Below are positions 22,501 through 42,600 of a DNA stretch of 64,000 nt, one piece after another (within the stretch, counting starts at the first letter, position 1; every line of letters begins with the position of its first letter). Below the pieces are notes generated by a model. It worked only from the letters and a program-made list of their open reading frames with translations. It was not told where the DNA came from and made no database searches. The stretch comes from Acanthaster planci. Lineage: Eukaryota > Echinodermata > Asteroidea > Valvatida > Acanthasteridae. Both the position numbers and the translations under genes were made by a program. The stretch is taken from positions 459,435 to 523,434 of the forward strand of contig NW_019091386.1 in NCBI RefSeq assembly GCF_001949145.1. The letters run 5' to 3'.

Positions 22501-24036
22501 GTGTATGTTAGTTTTCAGAAGAAAGATGTGTTATTAGACTTTATATTCCATTGAGATGCATAGTTTCCTAACCTCAACTTAATCTCCATTTAGGCTCCAA
22601 CATTTGGTTTCGTGAATTCACTTTCCTAAGATGAAGCCGTCTCTGCGTGGTTTCATTCTCCACCATAGAGACTGTGTAATGTGAGGCGAGAGTTCGGCAC
22701 ATTTTCTGTTGGAAATGAATCTCGAGTCCTAGACGAAGTTGAGATTTGGGAAAATGGCCACATCAAGAGTGGCAGTTAGACCATAGAGCTACAAACCTAT
22801 GGTTAGACCTACCCTCTTTGAAAGCAGCAATATTTGTAGAAAGTGAAGTTCTCTGTTACCTATCCCCAATTTCTGGATTCTAAGAATTTCTGGATGATTG
22901 ATGCCTCTTCAGGCGATTTTCCTCTTCATGACTGTGTGCGACGAGGTTTAGTCAAAAGCGTTCGAGAGTTGCTGCTCCGTGGGGCCGACGTGAACCAGCA
23001 GAATGCCATCGGGCTCAGCCCCCTCCACTTCGCCGCCGTCCCCTCCCAGAACTTCTCCCCCGAGATGATGGAGACCCTGGTGACAAACGCCCAAGACCTG
23101 GACGTGGATCAGCCCATCGGGGGTTGTAACCCCACCCACTATCGGCATGGAATGTCAGGTGAGAGTAGCACTGTCACATTGGAACAAATGTGAAACTACC
23201 CTTACAAAAGATTTTCTTGTTTCAGTCTTCACGTTGCTGAAGCTATTTTATAATAAACCTAAAACAATAGAGGTAACTTGCCAGTTCAGCCTCATTTTCA
23301 ATCTCACCTGCTACAGGATCCATTTTAGATTTCTCTCTGTAACATTTCCCTTCCCGTCTTCGTTTTTTTAGCAAACAGTTGTGTCCTTTTCCTTGTTAAC
23401 AATATTGAGCATTTCATATCTCACGTCTCACTTGCCATCCAACAGCGGTCTTATTGTTAATTTGGATCACTGATGGTTCTATTTCATACCAGATAAATCG
23501 TGTTATTACATTATCTTCCCTGTTGATGTGTTTCAGGCATCAAACCTCTCCAACTCGTGGCCTTTGACCCAGACATGGACATCCACCTCCACACTTTCCA
23601 CACGGCCGAGTTCCGCCTCAGCCGCACCTTCAAGCTCATGACCTCTGACCCCAGGCGGCCAGTGCGCCGGCCCCAGTGCGCGGTCCACCTGATCCGGCAC
23701 GGGGCTGACTTCTGCCTGAGCTACCAGGGCCGGACGCTACTCCAGCAGGAGGTGTACAGCCAGGACGGCGCCGACGACTCGCTGCTTACCGCCATGGTGC
23801 GGGCAGCTGGCACTCTGCCGGTCCCCGACAGTCCACCCGGCATGCTGGCCGAAGACATCAGCAAGGGGGCCAAGGAGAAACTGAAGTGGTTACGGGAGAC
23901 GTTCCGTTCTCCCCGAAGCTTACAGCAATACTGTCGGGTCGCTGTTCGCCGGCTCCTTGGCCGAAAACGACTCAACAGAGTGACAGAGCTGCCTTTACCA
24001 TCGTCACTCCAAGACTATTTACTCCTAAAGACTTGA
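19546..24036 (+). CDS. ankyrin repeat and SOCS-box protein, ASB10/ASB18-like
   Basis: Six exons: 19546-19680, 20826-20961, 21458-21607, 21983-22210, 22913-23158 and 23537-24036. All junctions are GT-AG and in phase, giving 464 residues, close to vertebrate ASB10 and ASB18 (about 466). Ankyrin repeats include NYTTPLMGAAQ, YSVTPLHAACVNGHRDCVRL, GSTPLHLAARDSQVACLEEL and DFPLHDCVRRGLVKSVRELL with GADVN. The C-terminus is a full SOCS box: RSLQQYCRVAVRRLLG (Elongin B/C contact) then LPLPSSLQDYLLL (Cullin-5 box). ASB proteins recruit substrates to Elongin-Cullin5 ubiquitin ligases in the cytoplasm; the substrate here is unknown. The start CAACCATGT is preferred over an in-frame upstream ATG at 19480. 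AATAAA signals follow at 24559 and 24791. Confidence 0.88.
20218..20256. repeat. 13-bp tandem repeat, three perfect copies
   Basis: Three perfect units of GGAACATCATGGG lie in intron 1 of the ASB gene. Confidence 0.9.
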
Positions 24037-24558
24037 TGAGCTCCCCTCCCATGGAGGCAGAAACTGTGTCCCAATGGCATGGCTGCGACTTTAGAAATAA
24101 CACACGTGCCTATGAGAAATTGCAAGAGCCGCTAGCCAGTGCCTTCCATAGGGTCGTGTGTTAAACTTAGCCGTAGCCGAGTCATTCAGACATGGTCTAA
24201 GCAAAGCAAGATAACAACAGCCGAGCAGTTGGGATACCAGTCAGGTTATCTTGCATCAACTCTTTACATCACATCTATGAAAAGTACAAGAAAATGCAGT
24301 TGAGTCATTTGAGGCTTTAAGACACTTCTCAATTCATTTCATCGTATATTGGACGTGGGCAAAATAACACTGAAATATGCACTTATTTAGATAACTGTCC
24401 GAGTACACTCAGATTTCAAACACCCTTTTTTTTGTAAGTTAACAAATAACTACCATCGTGTTATTTCAGAAAAATCAAGTAGTTGCTCTACTGTCAGTTG
24501 ACAAGCTGAAGACTTGCACCTAGAATATCAGTACTATGTAAGTGTGGTGTTGAAGTGA

Positions 24559-24564
24559 AATAAA
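24559..24564 (+). terminator. candidate polyadenylation signal of the ASB gene
   Basis: An AATAAA hexamer lies about 520 bases after the stop; a second lies at 24791-24796. Either could be used. The convergent THG1L gene ends at 25433, so both 3' UTRs must fit in the 1.4 kb between the stops. Confidence 0.4.
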
Positions 24565-25432
24565 TTGCTGATGTGGAATTATGTGACCAGCTCTGCAAAA
24601 AGGGTAATAAGTCCCGCAATGCCAAGACACGTGATGGCTTGTTCTATTTGGAGAGGGCAAAATTGCCTCAAAAACGGGATTTGGTGTTTTTTCCTTTAAT
24701 ACTCTCAATATTTAGATTTTTAGAGTTTGTGACTACAAGCATGGACACTGGTGAATCAAGATGAAAAATGGACCATTCAGTAGGAAATCCAATAAAGCAT
24801 TGTGTTTTTAAGCACTCCACTTATTGAATCCGAAAATGTGGATGTACAAACGTCTATCTCCAGAATGCAGCACACTACAGGGGTCATTCATACATCAAAT
24901 TGTAGTTTGGATGTACAAAATCCAGCCATATCAAAAAATCATTACCTGAATCTGGCGACTTATTACCCGTTTTTCTAGAGCCGGTCACATATGTGGATTG
25001 CCTAAGATTGCTGAAATAAAACAAAGGCAAGATTTTCCGTTTTATACAAATTTGTGTGTGGTTGAAATCTTAATTCCCTCTGAAGGTTTTCGCTTGAAGT
25101 CGATAACAACATTGAGCAAAGGTCGGCCACACGACCACAAATCAAGTGTCGCTGGCCTCAAGCTGAAACAGATTTGAGGGGGAATGCCACATGTAAGTTT
25201 TCTTAATGTAATCTGCCATAACATTAATGCTGAAATGTTCTCAACATGAAAGACAACTGTTACCCATGCTCTTAACTAGAAACAACATTTTCTTGGTCCT
25301 GGCCTGTTGGTAGTTAGTGACAGGCTTGCATGGGATCCATGGAAACGTAACAAAGTACAGGCCTTGGGTGAGGCCTCCTTGGCCAGTTTTCCTTCAAACA
25401 GTTAACAAAGAGTTTGAAAAGTCCAGCAAGCG

Positions 25433-28259
25433 TCAACTCTTGCCGAGGATCTCAGGATGAGTGGTCCAGAACTCCTCCCCGATGATGTCCACGTGAAGCT
25501 GCTCCACCTTCCGTCTCTTCCTGACGACCTCTCGCTCAACTTCCTCTTCCGAGCCTTTGCCCTTGCAGGGTTTCACCGTCACCTCATCCACCTGCAGAAC
25601 CAATCATTCCGACCCCCCCAAAATGGTGAGTTATTGTTTTTTCTGCATTTTACCCATCTCTGAAAATACTCAGGATTTTGAACTTATAAAGGGTGTTTCA
25701 CTAAGAAAAGTGGCACGTGTAAAGTCCAACAAATGAGACAACTTTGTCACAGTGACACAATCATCTAGGTCCAATTAACAACCAGCTCGCCTCGCCTCCT
25801 GCCGTGTCAATGATATTCATGGCAGATAGCTGTTGACCACTAAAATAGAATATGACATAATGCCTAGCAGGCTTCCTTCTATTTTTAGGTGCAGCATGCA
25901 CACATCTGCCAAATCTATCGACATGAAATTGTGCAATAACGGAAATCAATATGAAAACTAACGCAAAGAATAATTGAGAAATGCTTGTCCATGTGTAATG
26001 CCTGTTGGGAATCTTTATTCATGGATATTAATGGAATCCCTCAAAACTCAACAGAATGGCTTTGGAAAATCTTATATGATTTAAGAAAAAAAAGGAAGAT
26101 CACTCAAATTGGTGAGGATCTTTTGGTCTGGGTACCAGGCTCAATACTGAAGCTGGTAAGCTGACTTTGCAACTCACCATTTTCCAAATGAGCACACTCC
26201 CTTTGCGGAACCATTCCACTTCGTCATTGTAATTTATTCCAAACTCGGAGAATAAAAGCTCATTCTTATCAGATGAAAATGTTCCCTGGAATCAGAAATG
26301 AAAAATGCAGTACAGGATAAATGTAAAATTCAACGCTGTATGACAGCAAAGAATGGAAAAGAAAATGTATTGCCAATAACAGACAAGCAGGAAATTGCAC
26401 CTATCTTGTTCTCAGACATTAGAATTACATCTAAATTTTTATGATACACAGACTTCTTAAAACGTGTTACACACTGGCTTTTTTAATCAAGAATGTATTA
26501 AAACAAAATGAAATGGTTGTTGTCTTTTGAAGTCAAGCACGTCTCAAGTCATTTGAAGACCAAATTCAAAACACAAAGGAGGAAAACGACAGCAATCACT
26601 GGGGGTCAGACAGTGATGTTTGACTTACTCTAAGTCTCGCCTCAGCTTGTTTATGGGACACTCCACCCTCTTGAACCAGCTTCCAAAAGCAAGTGTTGTA
26701 CAAGTTGTTGATGTGACCTGAAATGCAACGTGACTGGAGTGAGCTGAGACCAGGAGCAAGTCTAGCATGGGGGTGTGCCTCAGCCCTAAATATCAAGAAG
26801 TATCCTGCTAGAAATCTTCCTGAATCTTAATAACTAAACAGGAAATGAAAGGAACTTTCTCAGTACTTTAAAGGGGTATCAAGCCCAGGGGAGAAAGTAA
26901 CAGTAGCTACATGTAAGCATGTTTCTTTCTCAATCCTACAAAATCTAACATAACATTCGAGTAGATTCTGAAGGATCTCAGAGAGTTGAAATAAATGTGC
27001 ACTATAGGAGTATAGCGCATCTGAAAAATCCAAGGATCAGTTGAAAATAACAACAAATGATACTGATGGCTCGGCCTAGAATTGTCTCACAGTCGGCCTG
27101 GCGCCAGCTGAGGTAGTCTCGGAGGTTCTGGTTGCTAGGATACAGGACAACGCGGCCATCAAAGGCTGGGGGATACAGCAGCTGTTGGTCGGGGAAATAT
27201 TTACTCCAGTGGAACACAAAACAGGATGAGAAGAGGGACACCATGTTGGTCATCAGCTTGCTGTAAGGAGGAAAAAGGGGGGAAGTTTTTCAGCAACTTT
27301 TGTGCTCTCATATATAAAAAAGTGCAACACAAGATGTTCATTTGATCATTACACAAGAGTTGTATGCCTGAGGAATGTGTAACCTTGAAGAATGAACTCG
27401 CCACTTGACAGGCTACTCAATGATACAATTTCATATTTCCCAACCATGACTTGTGTGTCAATATTTCAAACTGTTCAGAGGGTCAAGATTTCCTCCTTTC
27501 ATCCGTTGGTTCTCTACAGACAGTCTCAGACAGTGAAAGGAAATTAAAATACGTGTAAGAATGAAGCTAGGACGAAATAGGGACCTCGCTCTCCTGCTAA
27601 ACTGTGTCGTCTCTCGGCGGAACACAAAGCTGAACTCGTCGCTCTGACCGTAGGCAATGACGACGTCTTTGAATTCATCCATCACACAGGCTGCACAGAA
27701 GTTCATCAGCCCCAGTCCCCTGGTGTCACTAGGCTTGGTGTAGTTATGAGCATCAGCAAATCTGTGCAAGCACCAACAAGAGTATCCTGATAACTAGTTA
27801 CCTCTACAGCTGTTGGTTCTTGTTCTGCCACTTCAAGAGAGTGAAGAGCCCCATAGTTTTAAGGGAAATAAAATAGGTAACCTAAAGTAAAGGCACAGAC
27901 ATGACAGATTAAAATGGTTTCAATCGAATATCCTGTGATTTTTTGTTAAACTATCAAAGCCCCATCAACCCGAATTTCACAAGATTATGTGAAGGTTTGA
28001 TTGGCTAATTGGGCATTATATCCAAAGTACAGCAGTCTGTTTGCTAATTACCACATGACAAACTGTGCTAAAACAACGGATCATTCCACATATAGGCACA
28101 TTACACGATGATCGTATGATCATGCGATAAGGCAACAGAATCCATCGGAAATTACTTGTGAAATCCTCGGCCATCAAGCCGCATAACAATCCAACAATTC
28201 GGTAACAGCTTGTCAACCTCCTCAAACTGACGGACATACTCGAACTTGCTGTTGGCCAT
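25433..28259 (-). CDS. THG1L: tRNA-His guanylyltransferase
   Basis: Six exons in transcription order: 28259-28156, 27761-27585, 27260-27091, 26717-26629, 26285-26178 and 25591-25433. All join in phase, giving 268 residues. The enzyme adds a guanylate to the 5' end (position -1) of tRNA-His by 3'-5' polymerisation, which histidyl-tRNA synthetase needs. Conserved blocks are [26 protein letters not shown] with metal-binding Asp29, [11 protein letters not shown] with Asp76 and Glu77, [32 protein letters not shown] and [15 protein letters not shown]. Asp29, Asp76 and Glu77 carry the same numbers as in yeast Thg1. The protein starts directly at the conserved MANSKFEYV segment, so it lacks the N-terminal extension seen in human THG1L. 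Exon 2 has a weak donor (GAG|GTCCCT). The gene is convergent with the ASB gene and divergent from RAB24-A. Confidence 0.95.
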
Positions 28260-28662
28260 CGCATATTAACCTTCACTCGACTGTAAAGTTTCCCCCTCCC
28301 CTTATTTCATTTTACGTGCACGTTACATTGGCACCTGTTGAGTCTGATTCCTGGACTCACCAAGGCTGGAAGCGCCATTATTTAGGAACCAGACTATAAG
28401 TTATTTGTTTACGGTTGAAAGTTCATTCACCTTTCACCGATGAATTTAACAGTGCGCACGCGCCCTGATGTAATTGCTACATTGACCTTTGACACAAGAG
28501 AGGGCGAGTCATCGTTTTGCTAAATTGCGAGATATGTTCCTTGAAATATGGTACGTTTTTAGCGCAGATTGCTACTCTTTATAGATTATAAAATGGCCAA
28601 CGGAAAGCGCAGGGATCGTAAAGCATCGTGAGAATCGCTTGGAATGGACAACTGAACCAGAA
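28260..28662. promoter_or_regulatory. shared promoter of THG1L (-) and RAB24-A (+)
   Basis: The THG1L start codon and the probable first untranslated exon of RAB24-A (ending near 28665) are only about 400 bases apart on opposite strands. At 28453-28464 lies TGCGCACGCGCC, a close match to the NRF1 palindrome (TGCGCANGCGC), a factor common at bidirectional housekeeping promoters. No TATA box is obvious. The promoter assignment is inference. Confidence 0.5.
28453..28464. promoter_or_regulatory. NRF1-like binding site
   Basis: TGCGCACGCGCC matches the NRF1 consensus. It lies 194 bases upstream of the THG1L start and about 200 bases upstream of the putative RAB24-A first exon. Confidence 0.45.
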
Positions 28663-29418
28663 AAGGCAAGATTTGACACTGTTTGATGTCACATTTCTGC
28701 TCGTCAGTATCTACGTCTACAGTCACCTGACGGTGTGGCTGGCTGTGCATGTTGTGTCGAATCCAGAACTCCCGAATCCGTACTTCGAACATTTTCGAAT
28801 CTCGACACCGAGTAAGGGTCGATGTTTATGGTGATGACTAGAACTCCTCTGGTGGCACAATTTATTATGAACTTTTGTTCTGTGCGCTTTTTCTCACACC
28901 TTGTACACAATCATTCAGCACTGAGTTCAGCCTTCCTAAGTTAAACATGTTAAAATAGCCTAGTTTTTTTAGTTGCATAACCAGTGCTAGCCTAGTACTA
29001 CAGCTTACAAGTCACATGCATGATGACTACACCTGCATGCTGGTGTTAATAAGTGAAAACAGTAAACCAAGCGGACAAGAGCTGTAACCATAGAGACAGA
29101 AAAGCTGAACCAAATATTTTGGACATTGCAGTATTGTTCTACTGAATCTGTGCATCATCAACAACAGTAGAACTTGCTCGCCTTTTTATTTTTACATTTA
29201 TGTATGTTGCTTCCAGTACTTGAGCTGTTGCTAACCATGCTAACTAAACCCTGACATCTTCACAGAAAAGGGAAATTCAGTCACCAGGAGGCACCACACC
29301 AACGAATGAACCAAGTTGAACTTCAGAAAGTATTTTAACAAGTGTCTGTAAAAGAACGATGAGCAGAGCAGCATAGTGGGTTTTTTTTGCTCGGATTCAA
29401 GCCAGTGATACAGCAAGA

Positions 29419-38591
<9,173 letters not shown>

Positions 38592-38943
38592 GTGAGGTTC
38601 ACATACCTTTGAATGAAGATATTCCAAATTATAGTCATGTGCGTGTACCGTACTTTTGAACTATTTTAGCTTGACCATTTGTTATAAAAAATGTGCATTA
38701 CGAGGTACGTTCCACAAACTCACTCCCCAATGCATTTTGCGGCATATTAACTATTTATGCCTCTCCCCCCACCTAAGAAAATGTTCGTGGGAGTCTTATC
38801 ATTTTCACTGTTCAGATATAAAACAAAAATGGCGACCTGAGTTGAAAACACTCTTGCGCCTCGCCGACTCGAATTTTGACTGGATGCCAATTCTATGCAA
38901 AAAATATTACTTGGAGTACATGTATAGTATTTGTCATTCAAAT

Positions 38944-39635
38944 NNNNNNNNNNNNNNNNNNNNNNNNNNNNNNNNNNNNNNNNNNNNNNNNNNNNNNNNN
39001 NNNNNNNNNNNNNNNNNNNNNNNNNNNNNNNNNNNNNNNNNNNNNNNNNNNNNNNNNNNNNNNNNNNNNNNNNNNNNNNNNNNNNNNNNNNNNNNNNNNN
39101 NNNNNNNNNNNNNNNNNNNNNNNNNNNNNNNNNNNNNNNNNNNNNNNNNNNNNNNNNNNNNNNNNNNNNNNNNNNNNNNNNNNNNNNNNNNNNNNNNNNN
39201 NNNNNNNNNNNNNNNNNNNNNNNNNNNNNNNNNNNNNNNNNNNNNNNNNNNNNNNNNNNNNNNNNNNNNNNNNNNNNNNNNNNNNNNNNNNNNNNNNNNN
39301 NNNNNNNNNNNNNNNNNNNNNNNNNNNNNNNNNNNNNNNNNNNNNNNNNNNNNNNNNNNNNNNNNNNNNNNNNNNNNNNNNNNNNNNNNNNNNNNNNNNN
39401 NNNNNNNNNNNNNNNNNNNNNNNNNNNNNNNNNNNNNNNNNNNNNNNNNNNNNNNNNNNNNNNNNNNNNNNNNNNNNNNNNNNNNNNNNNNNNNNNNNNN
39501 NNNNNNNNNNNNNNNNNNNNNNNNNNNNNNNNNNNNNNNNNNNNNNNNNNNNNNNNNNNNNNNNNNNNNNNNNNNNNNNNNNNNNNNNNNNNNNNNNNNN
39601 NNNNNNNNNNNNNNNNNNNNNNNNNNNNNNNNNNN
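38944..39635. other. assembly gap (692 N)
   Basis: A run of N. By comparison with RAB24-B and RAB24-C, where a 62-base last exon follows exon 7, the last coding exon of RAB24-A is expected here. Apparent long frames across the gap are artefacts. Confidence 0.98.
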
Positions 39636-42600
39636 ATCACAGATTGTTTCATATCACGTTGCCAATTCTTTTAAACGGGGCGTTCAGAATTGATGGATAT
39701 GGAGTGTATAAAAAAAAAAGGCTAGACGAGTCCCCAATCAGTGTAAAAGAAAAACGAACCTTGCAAAGCTGACTCTGTCTGATGAGCTACGGAACCCCTT
39801 GCCCGGCACTTCCAAATGTCATCAGCTTAAATCATCGTGGATTTCTCTGCAGTCCCCAAAGTAGTCTCGAGCCCCACTGTATGACTTGACGCGGAGCACT
39901 CACAGATTGTGTTTGACGATTGATAAGTAAGACGCAAAGTGGATCCTGGCAACTTTCTGTTTTGATATTTTTCTCCCTCGATGTTCTCACGGGAGTAATG
40001 AAGCGAGTTGGCGGATGCCTCTCAATCAATGCAGACACAAGTGTTGCCAGTTTTTGTTGAGCACTACTTCTCCTTAAATGTTGTCGAGCAAGTCTATCCC
40101 CTCTATATCAGAGGTGAACAAACTACTTTGAAGTCACATACATGTAGGTTGAATCACAGTTGTCACTCACGGTTACCCTTTTTTTCCAAGGAAACGTTGA
40201 CATGTGCTTGTATTGTAAAAAAAATCCCGTCAAACTATTCAAGGGCAGAACGACACAGGAATCAATTTTTGATTTTAATTAAATTCTAAGTAATTTTAAA
40301 TCACCGTTTAATTATACTTTTTTTCTTTCAAAACATTTTTTGATTAGGGCGATAAATTTTGGCTTTGCTTTCTGGTCAAATTTTTTTTTTAATGTATGCT
40401 GTAGTTTTTGGACAAGAGCTTTTTTTTTGGCAAACACATTCTATTCAGACCACAACCCCCTTTTGACACTTCTGTGGAAAAAGTGTATTCAAGCTGTAAG
40501 TGCTGCCTGGGTTTAAGCAAAATGAAATTGTCTGAATGACAGTTCTGTGCATTGTTGATGCCAAAATGACAGTCATTTCCCTGGAAATGTGGATCAGTGT
40601 GGACGATTGAAGTATGGGTTGGTACGATGTATAAGACCAAACAAAATAAAACAACCAGGCAAAGTGTCTTTGTCAATAATTAAGTTTAAATCTGGACAGC
40701 CGACCAACTGATGCTGTGTAGTTGGACTCATTCATCAGTGGAACAAAAAGAAAAAAAAATGTTTGGATCAAGTTTTATATATCAAATTAAAAGAAATTAA
40801 AATCTAGTAGAAATAAATCAATATTTTGCTTTTATTGCTTACTTATATTTTCCCTCTTATTGCATGATGAGGACAATTATTGTATATTATATTATTTTCT
40901 AGCGCTCCACAAATGTACATGAAGTTACGATGACATTTTGCTTTCACTTCTTCTGTTAGTTTGGTCAGAGTTTGGGGCTCCATTCCTTCCCCTGAAACAG
41001 TATGCTTCTGTGTAAATTACTGAATGTTGTCTAACAGTTACTGGGAGGCAAATTCTGTTTGTAAATCATATCTCTTCAAAGGTACAACATAGTCTTGTGA
41101 TCTGTCTAATTCTTGCAGATAAGCAGACCTTTTACCAATATTTGTTCATTTTAATAAAAAAAAAGGTCTTGATGTCTCGGTCAACTCATGAGATCAGTGA
41201 AGTAATCTCCCGAATGTTCCCTTCTCGTTCTGTCAGATACTGTGCCCTGTTTTTCTGACCACTTTCCTTATGCCACATCTTGTAAATAAGTTAAACTGTA
41301 AATTTGATTACTTTGCCAATGAGTAAATGAGTTTGAGATACAGAAGTTCTGTTTCTTCACTTGTCTCTGACACCAGAAGACCAGTCTTATTCTATATACC
41401 AGGCACGAAATGGGACAGAGGGGTACCCCCCCCAACAAGTCCAATCCCTGTACACGCTCCAACCTATTGTCAATTAACACATCCCCCTAGATGTCTCAAA
41501 AGAATTCCCGAGATTCCAGTATAACGATGACCAAAACAAAGGCGGGGGGGGGTTCTCTCTGTCCCATAGTTTGTTTCATATGTTAAGCTATGTTGGTAAA
41601 ATTAGTTTTAACAGGTGCAGTGTCCCTTGTCAAAAGAATTTCGTGAAATATTACACTGCTGTTTGCAACTTTGGGAGGGCTGGCATTCAACCCTTTTATT
41701 AATTTCCTCATTTTCTATACTTAATCTGCACTCCCAAATTTCTCACTGACATGGTTGGTGAACTGTTTTAAATTCATTCTGCAGTTCTGTCGTGAAGCCA
41801 ATACATGTACATCCATGTTCACCGCCATTCAAAGTGCACATTGATGTCTGAAAGTTCCCTGGGCCTTTTGTTTGTCTGCATACATGGAGTTTGTGACCTG
41901 ATCCCACAAGACATGTCTTAAGGGGATTAGTCTACATGTATGTGTGAAAAGAAGACTGGGCTCTTATCACCAGCTTGGCATCCGGATGGAAAAGGGACAA
42001 CACATTGGTGAAATCTGTTGAGGGCTCTCAGTACATGCTACAACCGTGACAGGGCTTTCACTTAAAAGCTGCCCTGGTGACTTGTGACTCATTTACATGT
42101 AGTTTTCAAACCTTGGGTCACATTTGGAGGATGCACAGATCTTTTACTGCCAGAATAGGAAGGGACAGTGACCACAGGTAAGTTGTAACACAAATTAGCT
42201 GATTGTGGGCTGCTGGCTCTTGGGAAGCAGATATTGAACTGGGTGGTACATTCTTGACACACCCTAGCCCAAGTTGGGCACCAGCCTTCATTGGACATTA
42301 CAACTGACATCTTCCTGTCCTTCCTGGGCTAGCCACAGCCCAGCCCAGTCACATACTCAGATGGACCATATTCCTCCTGTGCACGTGTCTTTAAAAAACT
42401 GAATTTTGTTCAGATTCCCTGCCCAGATCGGCTGAGCAAAATAGCTTTGTTGGGACCATGGAGGTGTCCTTCCTCCATGTTGGGACACAATTGTTTTGTA
42501 TACATTTCCAAAATTAGGCTGATGTGCCTTCACGTCAGTGTCAAACTTCCTTTAAAGAGAGAGACTACACATATTTTAAATACCTATACTCCCAACAGCT

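Noticed and set aside
38656-39772. Long open frames on both strands across 38656-39772
   Set aside because: They consist almost entirely of N from the assembly gap.
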